Shown here one piece after another: positions 27,070 to 35,894 of a stretch of 64,000 nucleotides of DNA. A program made the position numbers and the translations under genes. This DNA comes from Thalassospira lucentensis (GTDB lineage Bacteria > Pseudomonadota > Alphaproteobacteria > Rhodospirillales > Thalassospiraceae), in NCBI RefSeq assembly GCF_001613805.1, contig NZ_LPVY01000005.1, positions 1 through 64,000 of the forward strand, given 5' to 3'. The notes beneath the pieces were generated by a model. It was not told the DNA's origin, searched no databases, and saw only the letters and a program-made list of their open reading frames with translations. Position 1 is the stretch's first letter, and each line of letters starts with the position of its first letter.

Positions 27070-27098
27070 ATATAAAGATTTCTTTATATCGATTTCAA
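27070..27098 (-). promoter_or_regulatory. ahcY promoter with overlapping inverted repeat (SahR-like operator)
   Basis: ATATAAAGATTTCTTTATAT (27070-27089) is a perfect 8-bp dyad with a 4-bp centre. On the - strand TTGAAA (27093-27098) and TTATAT (27070-27075) are 17 bases apart, so the dyad covers the spacer and the -10. The form resembles operators described for SahR, an ArsR-type regulator of SAH/methionine genes, as I remember them; the regulator is not in this window. Confidence 0.6.
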
Positions 27099-27211
27099 GT
27101 CTTTTCTTCGATGAATTTTCAATGCCGGAAAAATAAACGCAAATACACAGCGCCCATGCTGCATGGGCCCATTTCATAACCGATTGATTTATTAAGTATT
27201 ATGATCGCCGG

Positions 27212-29008
27212 TCAGGCAAGATCGTTGAAATCATCCAGCATCATGGCGATGCGTGCAGAATCCCATTGTTCCATCACACGCGCGGCCTGATGTTCGGTAT
27301 TACGCGTATCAAGACGGCGCAGGCGCTGCTTGACCGGCAAAAGGCTGACCGGGGACATCGAAAGATTGCGCAGTCCGAAGCCAAGGAAAAGCGGTGTATA
27401 TCGCGGGTCACCGGCCATTTCGCCACAAACACTGATCGGGATGTCGCGATCCCGCGATGATTTGATCACATCACGGATCAAGCGCAAAACCGATGGATGT
27501 AACGGATCATAAAGCCCCGCCACCTGATCGTCGGTACGATCAATCGCCAGTGTATATTGCGTCAGATCGTTGGTGCCGATAGCAAAGAAATCGCTTTCGC
27601 GCGCCAAGGCATCAATCGCCAGTGCGGCTGCTGGTATTTCGATCATCGCGCCCAGTGGCGGTAAAACATCCGGTATGGCATGGCCTTCCTTGCGCAGGCG
27701 CCTTGCAACGGCTTCGTAAATCTGACGCGCCCGGCTCATTTCATGAACGCTGACCACCATCGGGATCAGAACCCGGATTGGCCCGTGCAGGGATGCCCGC
27801 AGGATGGCGGCCATCTGGGCTTCCAGCAATTCGGGCTTACGCAATGACAAACGAATGCCACGCAATCCCAGGGCCGGGTTTGGCCCGGACCCGATTTCTG
27901 CCTGCAATGACACCGCAAGCTTTTCACCCCCGATATCAAGGGTACGGATCGTCACCGGCTTGCCATTCATCCGGGTCACGATATCGGCCAGTTCGGCATA
28001 TTGTTCGTCTTCGTCCGGCAGATAGTCCTTGTTCATGAACATGAACTCGCTGCGCAGAAGTCCGATGCCGGTCGCCCCGTTTTCCAGCGCCGCCGACAGT
28101 TCGATGGGCAATTCGATATTGGCATGCAGGTCAATTTCGACCCCGTCGCGGGTCGCCGATGGCACATCACGCAGGCTGGCCAGTTTGGCACGCGCCGCCC
28201 GCCAGTCTTCCCGGCGCTGGGTATAATGGGAAAGGTCATCCTCGGTCGGACGCAGGATCACTTCACCCCGGCCACCATCGACAATGATCAGATCACCGCC
28301 CGAAACCCCGCGAATGATGTCGGCCGCCCCCAGAATGGCGGGGATACCAAGTGACCGGGCCATAATTGCCGTATGACCCTCCGCCCCGCCAAGAGCGGTG
28401 ACAAAGGCTGCAAGCTGTCCGGGCTGAAGGCGGGCCATATCGGCCGGACTGACTTCTTCGGCAATCAGGATCGCACCCTTTGGCGCGGTTTCAAATGCCC
28501 TGTCGGTTTCACCGATCAGGCAGCGCATCAGCCGCAGGCCGACCTCGCGGATGTCGGATGCGCGCGCGGCGATATACCGGTCATCAATGCCCGAAAACTG
28601 GCTGGCGATGGCGTCAATAACGTCGCTGACCGCGTGCACCGCATTCATGTTGCGGGTCCGGATCAGTTCCTCGGCCCCGCGGACAAGGCGCGACTGGGTC
28701 AGCATATGAACATAGGCATCCAGCAGAAAACCAAGTTCCTCGGACGCGGCCCCGCCAACATTGGCTGATTGCGATTTCAGACGTTTAAGCTGTTCAATGC
28801 TTTCCGAAACGCCTTTATGCAAACGTTCGGTTTCCGTCGGGATGGCCGCCGCATCGATACGCGCGCGACTGACATCGACATATTGCCGGTCCATGACAAA
28901 AGCCCGGCCGATCACAATCCCGCCCGATGCCCCAAGCCCGCTAATTACCCGGCGGCCGGTCGTCGATTGGTCATCAATTGTGGTCTGGTCTTTTGGTGGA
29001 ACTTGCAA
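27212..29008 (-). CDS. ptsP: PTS enzyme I (PEP-protein phosphotransferase)
   Basis: Transfers phosphate from PEP to HPr. 598 residues: N-terminal HPr-binding/phospho-His domain with active His in GGAEGHTAIMARSLG, then the PEP-binding TIM barrel (RSEFMFMN, GIRLSLRKPELL, GTNDLTQYTLAIDRTD, ISVCGEMAGD with the active Cys). No GAF domain is visible, unlike EI-Ntr of the enterobacterial type. The assigned start is TTG; no better codon is seen nearby. Last gene of the ChvI-ChvG-HprK-RapZ-EIIA-HPr-EI cluster; with no sugar permease in sight the role is regulatory. Confidence 0.92.
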   Translation of the reverse strand: MQVPPKDQTTIDDQSTTGRRVISGLGASGGIVIGRAFVMDRQYVDVSRARIDAAAIPTETERLHKGVSESIEQLKRLKSQSANVGGAASEELGFLLDAYVHMLTQSRLVRGAEELIRTRNMNAVHAVSDVIDAIASQFSGIDDRYIAARASDIREVGLRLMRCLIGETDRAFETAPKGAILIAEEVSPADMARLQPGQLAAFVTALGGAEGHTAIMARSLGIPAILGAADIIRGVSGGDLIIVDGGRGEVILRPTEDDLSHYTQRREDWRAARAKLASLRDVPSATRDGVEIDLHANIELPIELSAALENGATGIGLLRSEFMFMNKDYLPDEDEQYAELADIVTRMNGKPVTIRTLDIGGEKLAVSLQAEIGSGPNPALGLRGIRLSLRKPELLEAQMAAILRASLHGPIRVLIPMVVSVHEMSRARQIYEAVARRLRKEGHAIPDVLPPLGAMIEIPAAALAIDALARESDFFAIGTNDLTQYTLAIDRTDDQVAGLYDPLHPSVLRLIRDVIKSSRDRDIPISVCGEMAGDPRYTPLFLGFGLRNLSMSPVSLLPVKQRLRRLDTRNTEHQAARVMEQWDSARIAMMLDDFNDLA

Positions 29009-29090
29009 GCCTGGTTTGCTGCCAACTCGTTCTTGTTGTTTCCAGAAATCCCGCTTTCCGTCCGTGCGGAAATCCTACTTATTCTTTGTA

Positions 29091-29366
29091 TTATTCTTCG
29101 TGGAACTTGGCATCGACAAGTTCGTTAAGGGCATCTATCGCCTTTTTTGCATCGGGGCCGGCTGCCTCTATCTCGATTTCCGTGCCGGTCGATGCCGCAA
29201 GCATCATCAGCCCCATGATCGATACGCCCGAAACCTCGGTGCCACGATTGCGCACCATGATCCGGGATTCGAATTCACCGGCAAGTTTAACAAATTTTGC
29301 GGCCGCCCGCGCGTGCAATCCACGTTGATTGCTTATTGTTACGATCCGCTTTTCCGTCTGCGCCAT
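29091..29366 (-). CDS. ptsH: Phosphocarrier protein HPr
   Basis: 91 residues. The phosphorylated His is in NQRGLHARAAAKF and the regulatory Ser (HPr kinase target) in SGVSIMGLMML. It shuttles phosphate between EI and EIIA and is a probable substrate of the HprK homologue encoded in the same cluster. Confidence 0.96.
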   Translation of the reverse strand: MAQTEKRIVTISNQRGLHARAAAKFVKLAGEFESRIMVRNRGTEVSGVSIMGLMMLAASTGTEIEIEAAGPDAKKAIDALNELVDAKFHEE

Positions 29367-29461
29367 ATTTGTCCCGCCTTAGTCCCGACCTTAAATCCCC
29401 GTCGGCAAACTTTCAAAAGATCCGGGCCATCCCCGATCGCCCGACCTTCTGTTCTTGTTGT

Positions 29462-29866
29462 TTATTCCTCGCCGCTTAGCAGGCGCGACGCCACATTGAT
29501 ATATTTCCGGCCCGCTTCCTGCGCGGCATTGACCGTCTGGGCCAGCGTGCCATCGATGCGCACCGAAGCCAGTTTGATCAACAAAGGTAAATTAACCCCT
29601 GCGATTACTTCGACATTGGCCTGTTCCATAATGGAAATCGCCAGGTTCGACGGGGTCCCGCCAAACATGTCGGTCAACAGCACAACGCCCTTGCCATCAT
29701 CGACAGCCTCGACACTTGCAAGGATGTCGGCACGGCGTTGTTCCATATCGTCGTCCGGCCCGATGCACACGGCGGCGATATTTTCCTGTTCACCGACAAC
29801 ATGCTGCAAGGCCGACACGAATTCCTTCGCGAGATCGCCATGGGTGACGAGCACCATCCCGATCAT
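29462..29866 (-). CDS. PTS EIIA protein of the mannose (EIIA-Man) family
   Basis: 134 residues. The N-terminus MIGMVLVTHGDLAKEF contains the active His, and VLLTDMFGGTPSN is the family's second signature. It accepts phosphate from HPr. No EIIB, EIIC or EIID gene is present, so, as in other alphaproteobacteria, it should serve signalling rather than sugar import. Confidence 0.93.
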   Translation of the reverse strand: MIGMVLVTHGDLAKEFVSALQHVVGEQENIAAVCIGPDDDMEQRRADILASVEAVDDGKGVVLLTDMFGGTPSNLAISIMEQANVEVIAGVNLPLLIKLASVRIDGTLAQTVNAAQEAGRKYINVASRLLSGEE

Positions 29867-29884
29867 GCAGTTTTCTCCATCAAT

Positions 29885-30817
29885 TCACTCCCCCGGTTTT
29901 GGTTCATCTGGCTTGTCGCGATGGCTGAGATGAACATCATATCCCAGACCGGCAATCCAGTCGTCTAGCATGCGTGCGATATAAACGGAACGATGCTGGC
30001 CGCCCGTACAGCCGATCGCGATAGTCAGATAGCTTTTCCCTTCCTGCGCATAACGCGGCAGAACCGGGCCGATCAGGCCTTTTAACCGATCCATGAAACC
30101 GGTGAAATCCTGATCCTTCTCGATATAGGCGCCAACCCGGTCATCAAGCCCGGTCAGCAAACGAAGTTCGGGATCATAATGCGGGTTGCGCAGAAAACGA
30201 ACGTCAAAAACAAGGTCGGCTTCACCGGGCACGCCCTGACGGAACGAAAAGCTTTTGACAAAGACCGCCATCGCATCCTTTTCGCCAATGGCAAACTGGT
30301 CCTGAAGGATCTTGCGAAGCTCGGCCGATTTAAGCCGTGAGGTATCGATAATCATGTCCGCCGTCGCCGCAATCGGCGCCATCAGGCGTTTTTCATGTTC
30401 AATCGCATCGACAAGTGGCCGGTCATGGGTCAAGGGATGAGGACGCCTGCTTTCAGTAAAGCGGCGCTGCAAAATGCCGGTTTCCGCGTCAACGAAAACC
30501 ACCATCGGATTGACACCTGGCTGCTTGCGCAAATCGCTGACAATGTTGACAAACTGATCGACACCAAAATCGCGTGTCCGGATATCAAGGCCAATCGCCA
30601 ACGGCTGATCAAGGTCCGTCCCCCCGCTCAATAATGCGGGCAACAACCGCAGCGGCAGGTTATCCACCGCGTCAAAGCCGAAATCCTCAAAGATTTTCAA
30701 CGACGTCGTCCGACCGGCACCGGAAACTCCGGTCACCAGCACAAGTCGCGTATCCCCGGCAGTGTCGCCGGTGCCATTACCCTCTTGTTTCGGGCCTATT
30801 GCATCTGCATCGGTCAT
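29885..30817 (-). CDS. rapZ: RNase adapter / nucleotide-binding protein RapZ
   Basis: 310 residues with an N-terminal P-loop GVSGAGRTTSLKIFED (Arg in place of the usual Lys-Ser order, GxxGAGRTT) and the C-terminal RapZ domain with GCTGGQHRSVYIARML. In enterobacteria RapZ binds the sRNA GlmZ and RNase E; in alphaproteobacteria its role is less clear. The gene overlaps hprK by 4 bases and is followed by EIIA after 18 bases. Confidence 0.94.
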   Translation of the reverse strand: MTDADAIGPKQEGNGTGDTAGDTRLVLVTGVSGAGRTTSLKIFEDFGFDAVDNLPLRLLPALLSGGTDLDQPLAIGLDIRTRDFGVDQFVNIVSDLRKQPGVNPMVVFVDAETGILQRRFTESRRPHPLTHDRPLVDAIEHEKRLMAPIAATADMIIDTSRLKSAELRKILQDQFAIGEKDAMAVFVKSFSFRQGVPGEADLVFDVRFLRNPHYDPELRLLTGLDDRVGAYIEKDQDFTGFMDRLKGLIGPVLPRYAQEGKSYLTIAIGCTGGQHRSVYIARMLDDWIAGLGYDVHLSHRDKPDEPKPGE

Positions 30818-31308
30818 GTTTCGAGCTGCATCTCACCTGTTGCCAAAGCCAAGGCTACTTCAATCTTGGCCTCGACGGCCATATCGAATGGCCAGATTTT
30901 CCAGGACGGAATCGAAATACCACAAAACGTTTCTGATCGGGGTTCAGGCATCCGTTCGACCCCGGCCGGGTCGGCCACCAGATCAAACAAAACCCGCACA
31001 TCGCCTGCCGCCTGATGGGCAAGCCCGCGGACGATACCAATCCCGCGCACTTCGCACAATCGTGCAATCTGTATCGGCGCGCTGGCAATCAGTTTGCCCT
31101 CATGCGCCACAAGATCGGTTCTGTCATCGGAAACAAGCCGCCCGCCAGCCCGGACAAGCCGCAGAGCAAGGTTGGATTTGCCGCTGCCAGATGGCCCGCG
31201 CAAAAGGATCGCATGAGGGCCAAGCGCGACACAATTTGCATGGATTTGTGTCATATCGGGCAAAACGATGCGCGGGTCATCCAGCCTTGTCAAATCGGAA
31301 ACATGCAT
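30814..31308 (-). CDS. hprK: HPr kinase/phosphorylase C-terminal domain protein
   Basis: 164 residues from the ATG at 31308, which has GAGG 6 bases upstream (a GTG at 31320 is possible). Only the catalytic C-terminal domain is present, as usual in alphaproteobacteria. P-loop GPSGSGKSNLALRL (Gly-rich, Lys-Ser), then LVSDDRTDLV, and the HPrK signature RGIGIVRGL. It phosphorylates the regulatory Ser of HPr. It lies between chvG and rapZ. Confidence 0.93.
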   Translation of the reverse strand: MHVSDLTRLDDPRIVLPDMTQIHANCVALGPHAILLRGPSGSGKSNLALRLVRAGGRLVSDDRTDLVAHEGKLIASAPIQIARLCEVRGIGIVRGLAHQAAGDVRVLFDLVADPAGVERMPEPRSETFCGISIPSWKIWPFDMAVEAKIEVALALATGEMQLET

Positions 31309-31348
31309 ATCTATCCTCACGGATAGAAATTACTGCCAATCGGGGAAC

Positions 31349-33007
31349 TCATGCACCTTCTTCAAGCGGCAGGCGCAGGGTAAAGATCGCCCCTTTGACC
31401 TCGCCGTTGAGGATTCGGTTTGTCGCCGTCAGGTCGCCGTTATGCGCTGCGGCAATCCGTTTGGAAATCGAAAGTCCCAGACCGGAATGCTGGCCGAATT
31501 TCTCGCCCGAGGGACGCTCGGTATAAAAACGATTGAAAATCGCTTCTTCCTTGCCTGGTGGAATACCCGGTCCGTCATCCTCGACCGTCACCACAGCCTG
31601 ATCTTTGTCACGCCATGCGCGCACCCGCACCGACCCACCTTCGGGGGTAAAGGTGATCGCATTTGAAATCAGATTTCGGAACACCTGCACCAATCGACTT
31701 TCAAGGGCCGGCACAATCAGGTTTTCGGGAACGGATGCCTTAACCGGCGGACCGTCTGCGTCAGCGTTATAAAGCTCACACAGGGTTTGCAACAGCACGC
31801 GCAGATCAACCTCCTCGGTCTCGGCGCGCGACAATTCGGCATCCATACGCGAATAATCGGAAATATCACTGATCAGTCGATCAAGGCGCTGCACGTCTTC
31901 GGCAATGATTTCCATCAGACGGCGCTGGCGTTCCGGGTCTTTCAGGCGGGTCGCGGTTTCAACCGCACTGCGAAGCGACGTCAGCGGGTTCTTGATTTCA
32001 TGGGCAACATCGGCGGCAAAACGTTCAATTGCATCCATGCGATCCCAAAGCGTTTCGGTCATATCGCGAAGCGTCGTCGAAAGATCGCCGATTTCATCGC
32101 GACGATCCGAAAGATCGGGAATGGTAAACTGACGGTTCTTGCTGCGCCGGACGCGTTCGGCCGCACGTGCCAGCCGATTCAACGGCCGGGTAATCACCCC
32201 GGCCAGATAGATCGACAACAGAACCGTGATACCAAATGCAAAGACAAAGATTTTTAGGATATCAAGCCGCACCGCATGCAGGGCATTTTCAATCGCATCG
32301 CCATTCTTCGTCAGCATGATCGATGCCAGAACCTGCTTGAAGCGCTGCACGGGTACGGAAACCGAAAGTACACGACGGCCCTGGCTATCGACCCGGACCA
32401 CCCCGCGCGAATAACCGGCAAGGGCAGCGCGCACTTCGGGATAATCACTGGCACTGGCAACCGGTGGATCAACGTAAAGCGGAAGCGGCTGTTCGCCTTC
32501 GAAAATCGAAAGCACGCCTTCGGTCAGCTTGCGCATGATTTCCGCAAGCTTGTCATCTTCACCCGGCGCTGGAAGTTCTTCTGCCTGAACCGCGCCGGTA
32601 CCAAATGTCCGGACATTCCGGCTATCCGCAATCAGCTGGCCATTCGCCCCGAACAGTCGCGCCCTGGCACCGGTAATCCCGACCAGCCGGCGCACCATTT
32701 CACGCGCGACTTCAAGCTTCACCCGGTTGGTGGCGTCATCCCCCTGTCCGACAGCCGATGTCGACAATGCAGCCGCATACATTTCCGCCTGTACGGCCAT
32801 GGCTTCAAGTTCGGAATGGATCAGTTCCTGCTTGTAACGCCCTAGATAAAGAATACCCGCAACAAGCACAAAAAGAGCCAGCGCATTCACGGCCAGAATG
32901 CGCCAAGTTAACGGGGAAAAAAGACCGTGACGTTCCTCTATCCGTGCGACACGGATTTCGTGTTGCGGCACGGATTGCTGTTCAGCCGAGGCAGGTAAAT
33001 CGCTCAT
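31349..33007 (-). CDS. chvG: Sensor histidine kinase ChvG
   Basis: 552 residues: a membrane helix at about 33-52, a periplasmic sensor region, a second helix (about 255-275, KIFVFAFGITVLLSIYLAGV), HAMP, then HisKA with FAADVAHEIKNPLTSL (His present) and an HATPase domain (NLISNAITFTP, DDGPGIP, GLGLSISKRIAAAH). Partner of ChvI, an acid/envelope response system essential in many rhizobia and related bacteria. It is followed by hprK after 28 bases in the standard alphaproteobacterial order. Confidence 0.95.
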   Translation of the reverse strand: MSDLPASAEQQSVPQHEIRVARIEERHGLFSPLTWRILAVNALALFVLVAGILYLGRYKQELIHSELEAMAVQAEMYAAALSTSAVGQGDDATNRVKLEVAREMVRRLVGITGARARLFGANGQLIADSRNVRTFGTGAVQAEELPAPGEDDKLAEIMRKLTEGVLSIFEGEQPLPLYVDPPVASASDYPEVRAALAGYSRGVVRVDSQGRRVLSVSVPVQRFKQVLASIMLTKNGDAIENALHAVRLDILKIFVFAFGITVLLSIYLAGVITRPLNRLARAAERVRRSKNRQFTIPDLSDRRDEIGDLSTTLRDMTETLWDRMDAIERFAADVAHEIKNPLTSLRSAVETATRLKDPERQRRLMEIIAEDVQRLDRLISDISDYSRMDAELSRAETEEVDLRVLLQTLCELYNADADGPPVKASVPENLIVPALESRLVQVFRNLISNAITFTPEGGSVRVRAWRDKDQAVVTVEDDGPGIPPGKEEAIFNRFYTERPSGEKFGQHSGLGLSISKRIAAAHNGDLTATNRILNGEVKGAIFTLRLPLEEGA

Positions 33008-33067
33008 TCAGACCCGCAATTCTGGCCGGGCCAACCGGCCCGGCACTGCGACAAGAGTGTTATGCTA

Positions 33068-33784
33068 TCAACCCGCAACCGTTGCCGTATCGCGGTAACG
33101 GTAACCGACACCATAGAGGGTTTCGATTTCCTTGAATTCCTTGTCTGTCTCGCGGAATTTCTTGCGCAGACGCTTGATGTGGCTGTCGATGGTGCGATCA
33201 TCAACATAAATATGTTCGCCATATGCCGCATCAATCAGCTGATCACGGTTTTTCACGTGGCCCGGATGTTTTGCCAGCGCCTGAATCAGAAGGAATTCCG
33301 TGACCGTAAGGTTCACATGCTGGCCTTTCCAGCTGCACATATGGCGCGACGGATCAAGAACCAGTTCACCACGCTGAATGACATCTTCCGAACCGCTCGG
33401 ACGAACACCGCCTGCGCGCATGATTTCGGCACGGCGCAGCAAGGTACGGATACGTTCGATCAGCAAACGCTGCGAGAACGGCTTTTTAATATAGTCATCC
33501 GCCCCAAGACGCAGACCGGTCAGCTCGTCGACCTCGTCATCCTTGGATGTCAGGAAGATGACCGGCATCTGGGTCTTTTTGCGAAGATGGGTCAGAAGTT
33601 CCAAGCCATCCATGCGCGGCATCTTGATATCGAGCACGGCAAGATCGGGTTCTTCCTTGGTCAACGCATGCAGCGCCTCGGACCCGTCGGAATATGTCTG
33701 GACCTCATAGCCTTCTTCTTCAAGCGCCATCGAAACCGATGTCAGGATATTACGGTCGTCATCAACAAGTGCGATCTTACTCAC
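33068..33784 (-). CDS. chvI: Response regulator ChvI (OmpR type)
   Basis: 238 residues from the GTG at 33784 (start [10 protein letters not shown]), with GAGG 8 bases upstream; an upstream extension is rejected because ChvI proteins begin at this point. Receiver domain with phospho-Asp in [13 protein letters not shown] and Lys in [10 protein letters not shown] context (YIKKPFS), then a winged-helix DNA-binding domain with [13 protein letters not shown] and [16 protein letters not shown]. It heads the chvI-chvG-hprK-PTS gene series. Confidence 0.95.
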   Translation of the reverse strand: MSKIALVDDDRNILTSVSMALEEEGYEVQTYSDGSEALHALTKEEPDLAVLDIKMPRMDGLELLTHLRKKTQMPVIFLTSKDDEVDELTGLRLGADDYIKKPFSQRLLIERIRTLLRRAEIMRAGGVRPSGSEDVIQRGELVLDPSRHMCSWKGQHVNLTVTEFLLIQALAKHPGHVKNRDQLIDAAYGEHIYVDDRTIDSHIKRLRKKFRETDKEFKEIETLYGVGYRYRDTATVAG

Positions 33785-34106
33785 CTGAACCTCGTCAGTT
33801 GGACAGATTAAAATTTGAAACAAGCGTAACAAAATACATCCCATTGTGGCGAAAAAATAACCACTTGAGGCATATTTGAGGCTTTGTTCATGTACAATAC
33901 AAAGACCCTACCTGATTTCTGCCGTTCCACCCTATGGGAAAGCGACATTCAATACCGGTATTGCCATGCGTCTTTATTGACTCCCCGTCCCGATGCCACA
34001 TAACTATCGTGCACCCGAACAGGAAGCCGGAGTCCCGTCACCCGACAGGGCAATCAAAACGTCTGGCCGGGTCAACGAACCACACTCTAACGCGCGGGAG
34101 GCAGGA

Positions 34107-35894
34107 TTGTTCTACTGGTTAAGCACCTATAGCCGCGCGTCGCTGAGTTTTGCGGGGATTGTCATTGCCGGCCTGGTCGTCTGGCTTGCCGTCAATTCGA
34201 CCGGAAACCTTGCCATCAGCCAGTTGCAGCAAACAGCCCAGGCCCGCCTTGCACTTTATGAAAGCACACTTCGCGCCGCTGTCGACCGGTATCGCTATCT
34301 GCCTTATGTCGTGGCCCGCAATCACGAAATCGTCGATGTCGTTACTGGCAATGGCACTGTGGATATAGCCAACCAGTATCTGCAAAAGGTCAATCAGCGC
34401 TCGGGCGCTGCTGCGCTTTATGTCATCGACAGGTCCGGCAACACGGTTGCGGCAAGCAACTGGAACACCCCGGACAGTTTCGTCGGTCAGAATTACAGTT
34501 TCCGCCCCTATTTCACCGAAGCCTTCGCAGGGCAGGAAGGCTTTTTCTATGGGATCGGCGTTACCACCGGGCGATCCGGCCTGTTTATTTCCCACCCGAT
34601 TGCAAAATCCGGTGAAATTGTCGGCGTGGTCGCAGTCAAACTTGAACTCGATGAACTAGAGCGGAACTGGCAGGACGGGGGTGAAACCGTTTTCGTCTCG
34701 GACGCTGACGGCGTCATCATGCTGACCAGTCGCGGGGACTGGAAATATCGGACCATTCGCCCGCTAACCGATCAGGAGCGCGAGCGGATTCTGCGCAATC
34801 GCCAATATTCCGGACAGGAACTTTTACCCCTGAATATGGATGAAAATCCATCTGGCGAGGATGGTTTGCTTGAAATCGGCAATGAACGCTTTCTGTTCGA
34901 CGTCAAACCGATCAGTGGCAGCGAATGGAACCTGTTTTACCTGACCCCGATGGATTATGTGTCCGAACGGCGCACCAGTGTCATGCTGATCACCCTGATC
35001 GGGTCGGGCCTGATCATCCTGATTGTCCTATTCTTGCGCGAACGTGAATTGAAACTGGCGTCACAGCGCAAATCCATGGAATTTGCCCGCATTCAGGCAC
35101 TTAACACCCGCCTGGAACAGGAAATAACCGAACGCCGCAAGACAGAGGCCGAGTTGCGCGGCACACAGGACGAGCTGGTTCAGGCCGGAAAACTGGCGGC
35201 ATTGGGTCAGATGTCGGCCGCAATTGCCCATGAAATCAATCAGCCAATTGCCGCGATCAGAACCTTCTGCGCCAGCGCCAAACTGATGCTTGAACGCGGA
35301 AAATCCGAAAATCTCGGCCCCAATATCGAACAGATTTCCGCCCTGACCGAGCGCATGGGATCAATCACTGGACAACTTAAAACCTTCTCGCGCAAATCGA
35401 CCGGCGTGCTTGAACCCGTCAATATCCGGGCCGCCCTTGATAATGTGATACAGCTGCTGTCATCGCAGTTGCATAACGAGGGCTGCGTGCTTGAACAGTC
35501 CGATTTTGCTGGCGATCTGATCGTCCATGCCGACCTGGTGCGGATCGAACAGGTTTTTGTCAATATCATCCGCAACGCGCTTGATGCGATGGCCAGCATC
35601 GATGACAAGGATCCAAAGGCAAAAAAACGGATCATCATCGACCTGTCAGGAACACGCGATCAGGCCACCATTCGCATTTCCGATACCGGTCCGGGCATTG
35701 GCGAGGAAACCCTTGGTTTGCTGTTCGACCCGTTCTTCACCACCAAGGATCCGGGGCAAGGGGTAGGGCTCGGGCTTTCGGTGACTTACGGGATTGTTCG
35801 TGACTTTGGCGGCAGCATCCGTGCCTATAACCGTGCGGGCGGCGGAGCCTGCTTTGAAATACAATTGCCACTGATGCGGGGGACGCAGAAGTAA
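34107..35894 (+). CDS. dctB: DctB-like sensor histidine kinase
   Basis: 595 residues if the TTG at 34107 is the start: GGGAGG lies 5 bases upstream and the first membrane helix (about 14-32, LSFAGIVIAGLVVWLAV) follows directly. An in-frame ATG at 33993 has no ribosome site. Then a periplasmic dCache-like sensor (34-310), a second helix (about 305-325, LITLIGSGLIILIVLFL), a coiled coil, HisKA AAIAHEINQPIAAI and HATPase (NIIRNALDAM, DTGPGIG, GVGLGLSVTYGIV). DctB senses C4-dicarboxylates in rhizobia; here the ligand may be whatever the downstream TAXI system imports. Confidence 0.9.
   Translation: MFYWLSTYSRASLSFAGIVIAGLVVWLAVNSTGNLAISQLQQTAQARLALYESTLRAAVDRYRYLPYVVARNHEIVDVVTGNGTVDIANQYLQKVNQRSGAAALYVIDRSGNTVAASNWNTPDSFVGQNYSFRPYFTEAFAGQEGFFYGIGVTTGRSGLFISHPIAKSGEIVGVVAVKLELDELERNWQDGGETVFVSDADGVIMLTSRGDWKYRTIRPLTDQERERILRNRQYSGQELLPLNMDENPSGEDGLLEIGNERFLFDVKPISGSEWNLFYLTPMDYVSERRTSVMLITLIGSGLIILIVLFLRERELKLASQRKSMEFARIQALNTRLEQEITERRKTEAELRGTQDELVQAGKLAALGQMSAAIAHEINQPIAAIRTFCASAKLMLERGKSENLGPNIEQISALTERMGSITGQLKTFSRKSTGVLEPVNIRAALDNVIQLLSSQLHNEGCVLEQSDFAGDLIVHADLVRIEQVFVNIIRNALDAMASIDDKDPKAKKRIIIDLSGTRDQATIRISDTGPGIGEETLGLLFDPFFTTKDPGQGVGLGLSVTYGIVRDFGGSIRAYNRAGGGACFEIQLPLMRGTQK

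Noticed and set aside
27152-27168. GCCCATGC/GCATGGGC palindrome after ptsP as a terminator
   Set aside because: No T run follows on the - strand, and the loop is too short unless inner pairs open; it may be a weak terminator or a binding site.
26966-27211. SAH or SAM riboswitch before ahcY
   Set aside because: I see no SAH-riboswitch core (conserved GAGGAGCG-type and pseudoknot elements); the dyad over the promoter explains regulation better.
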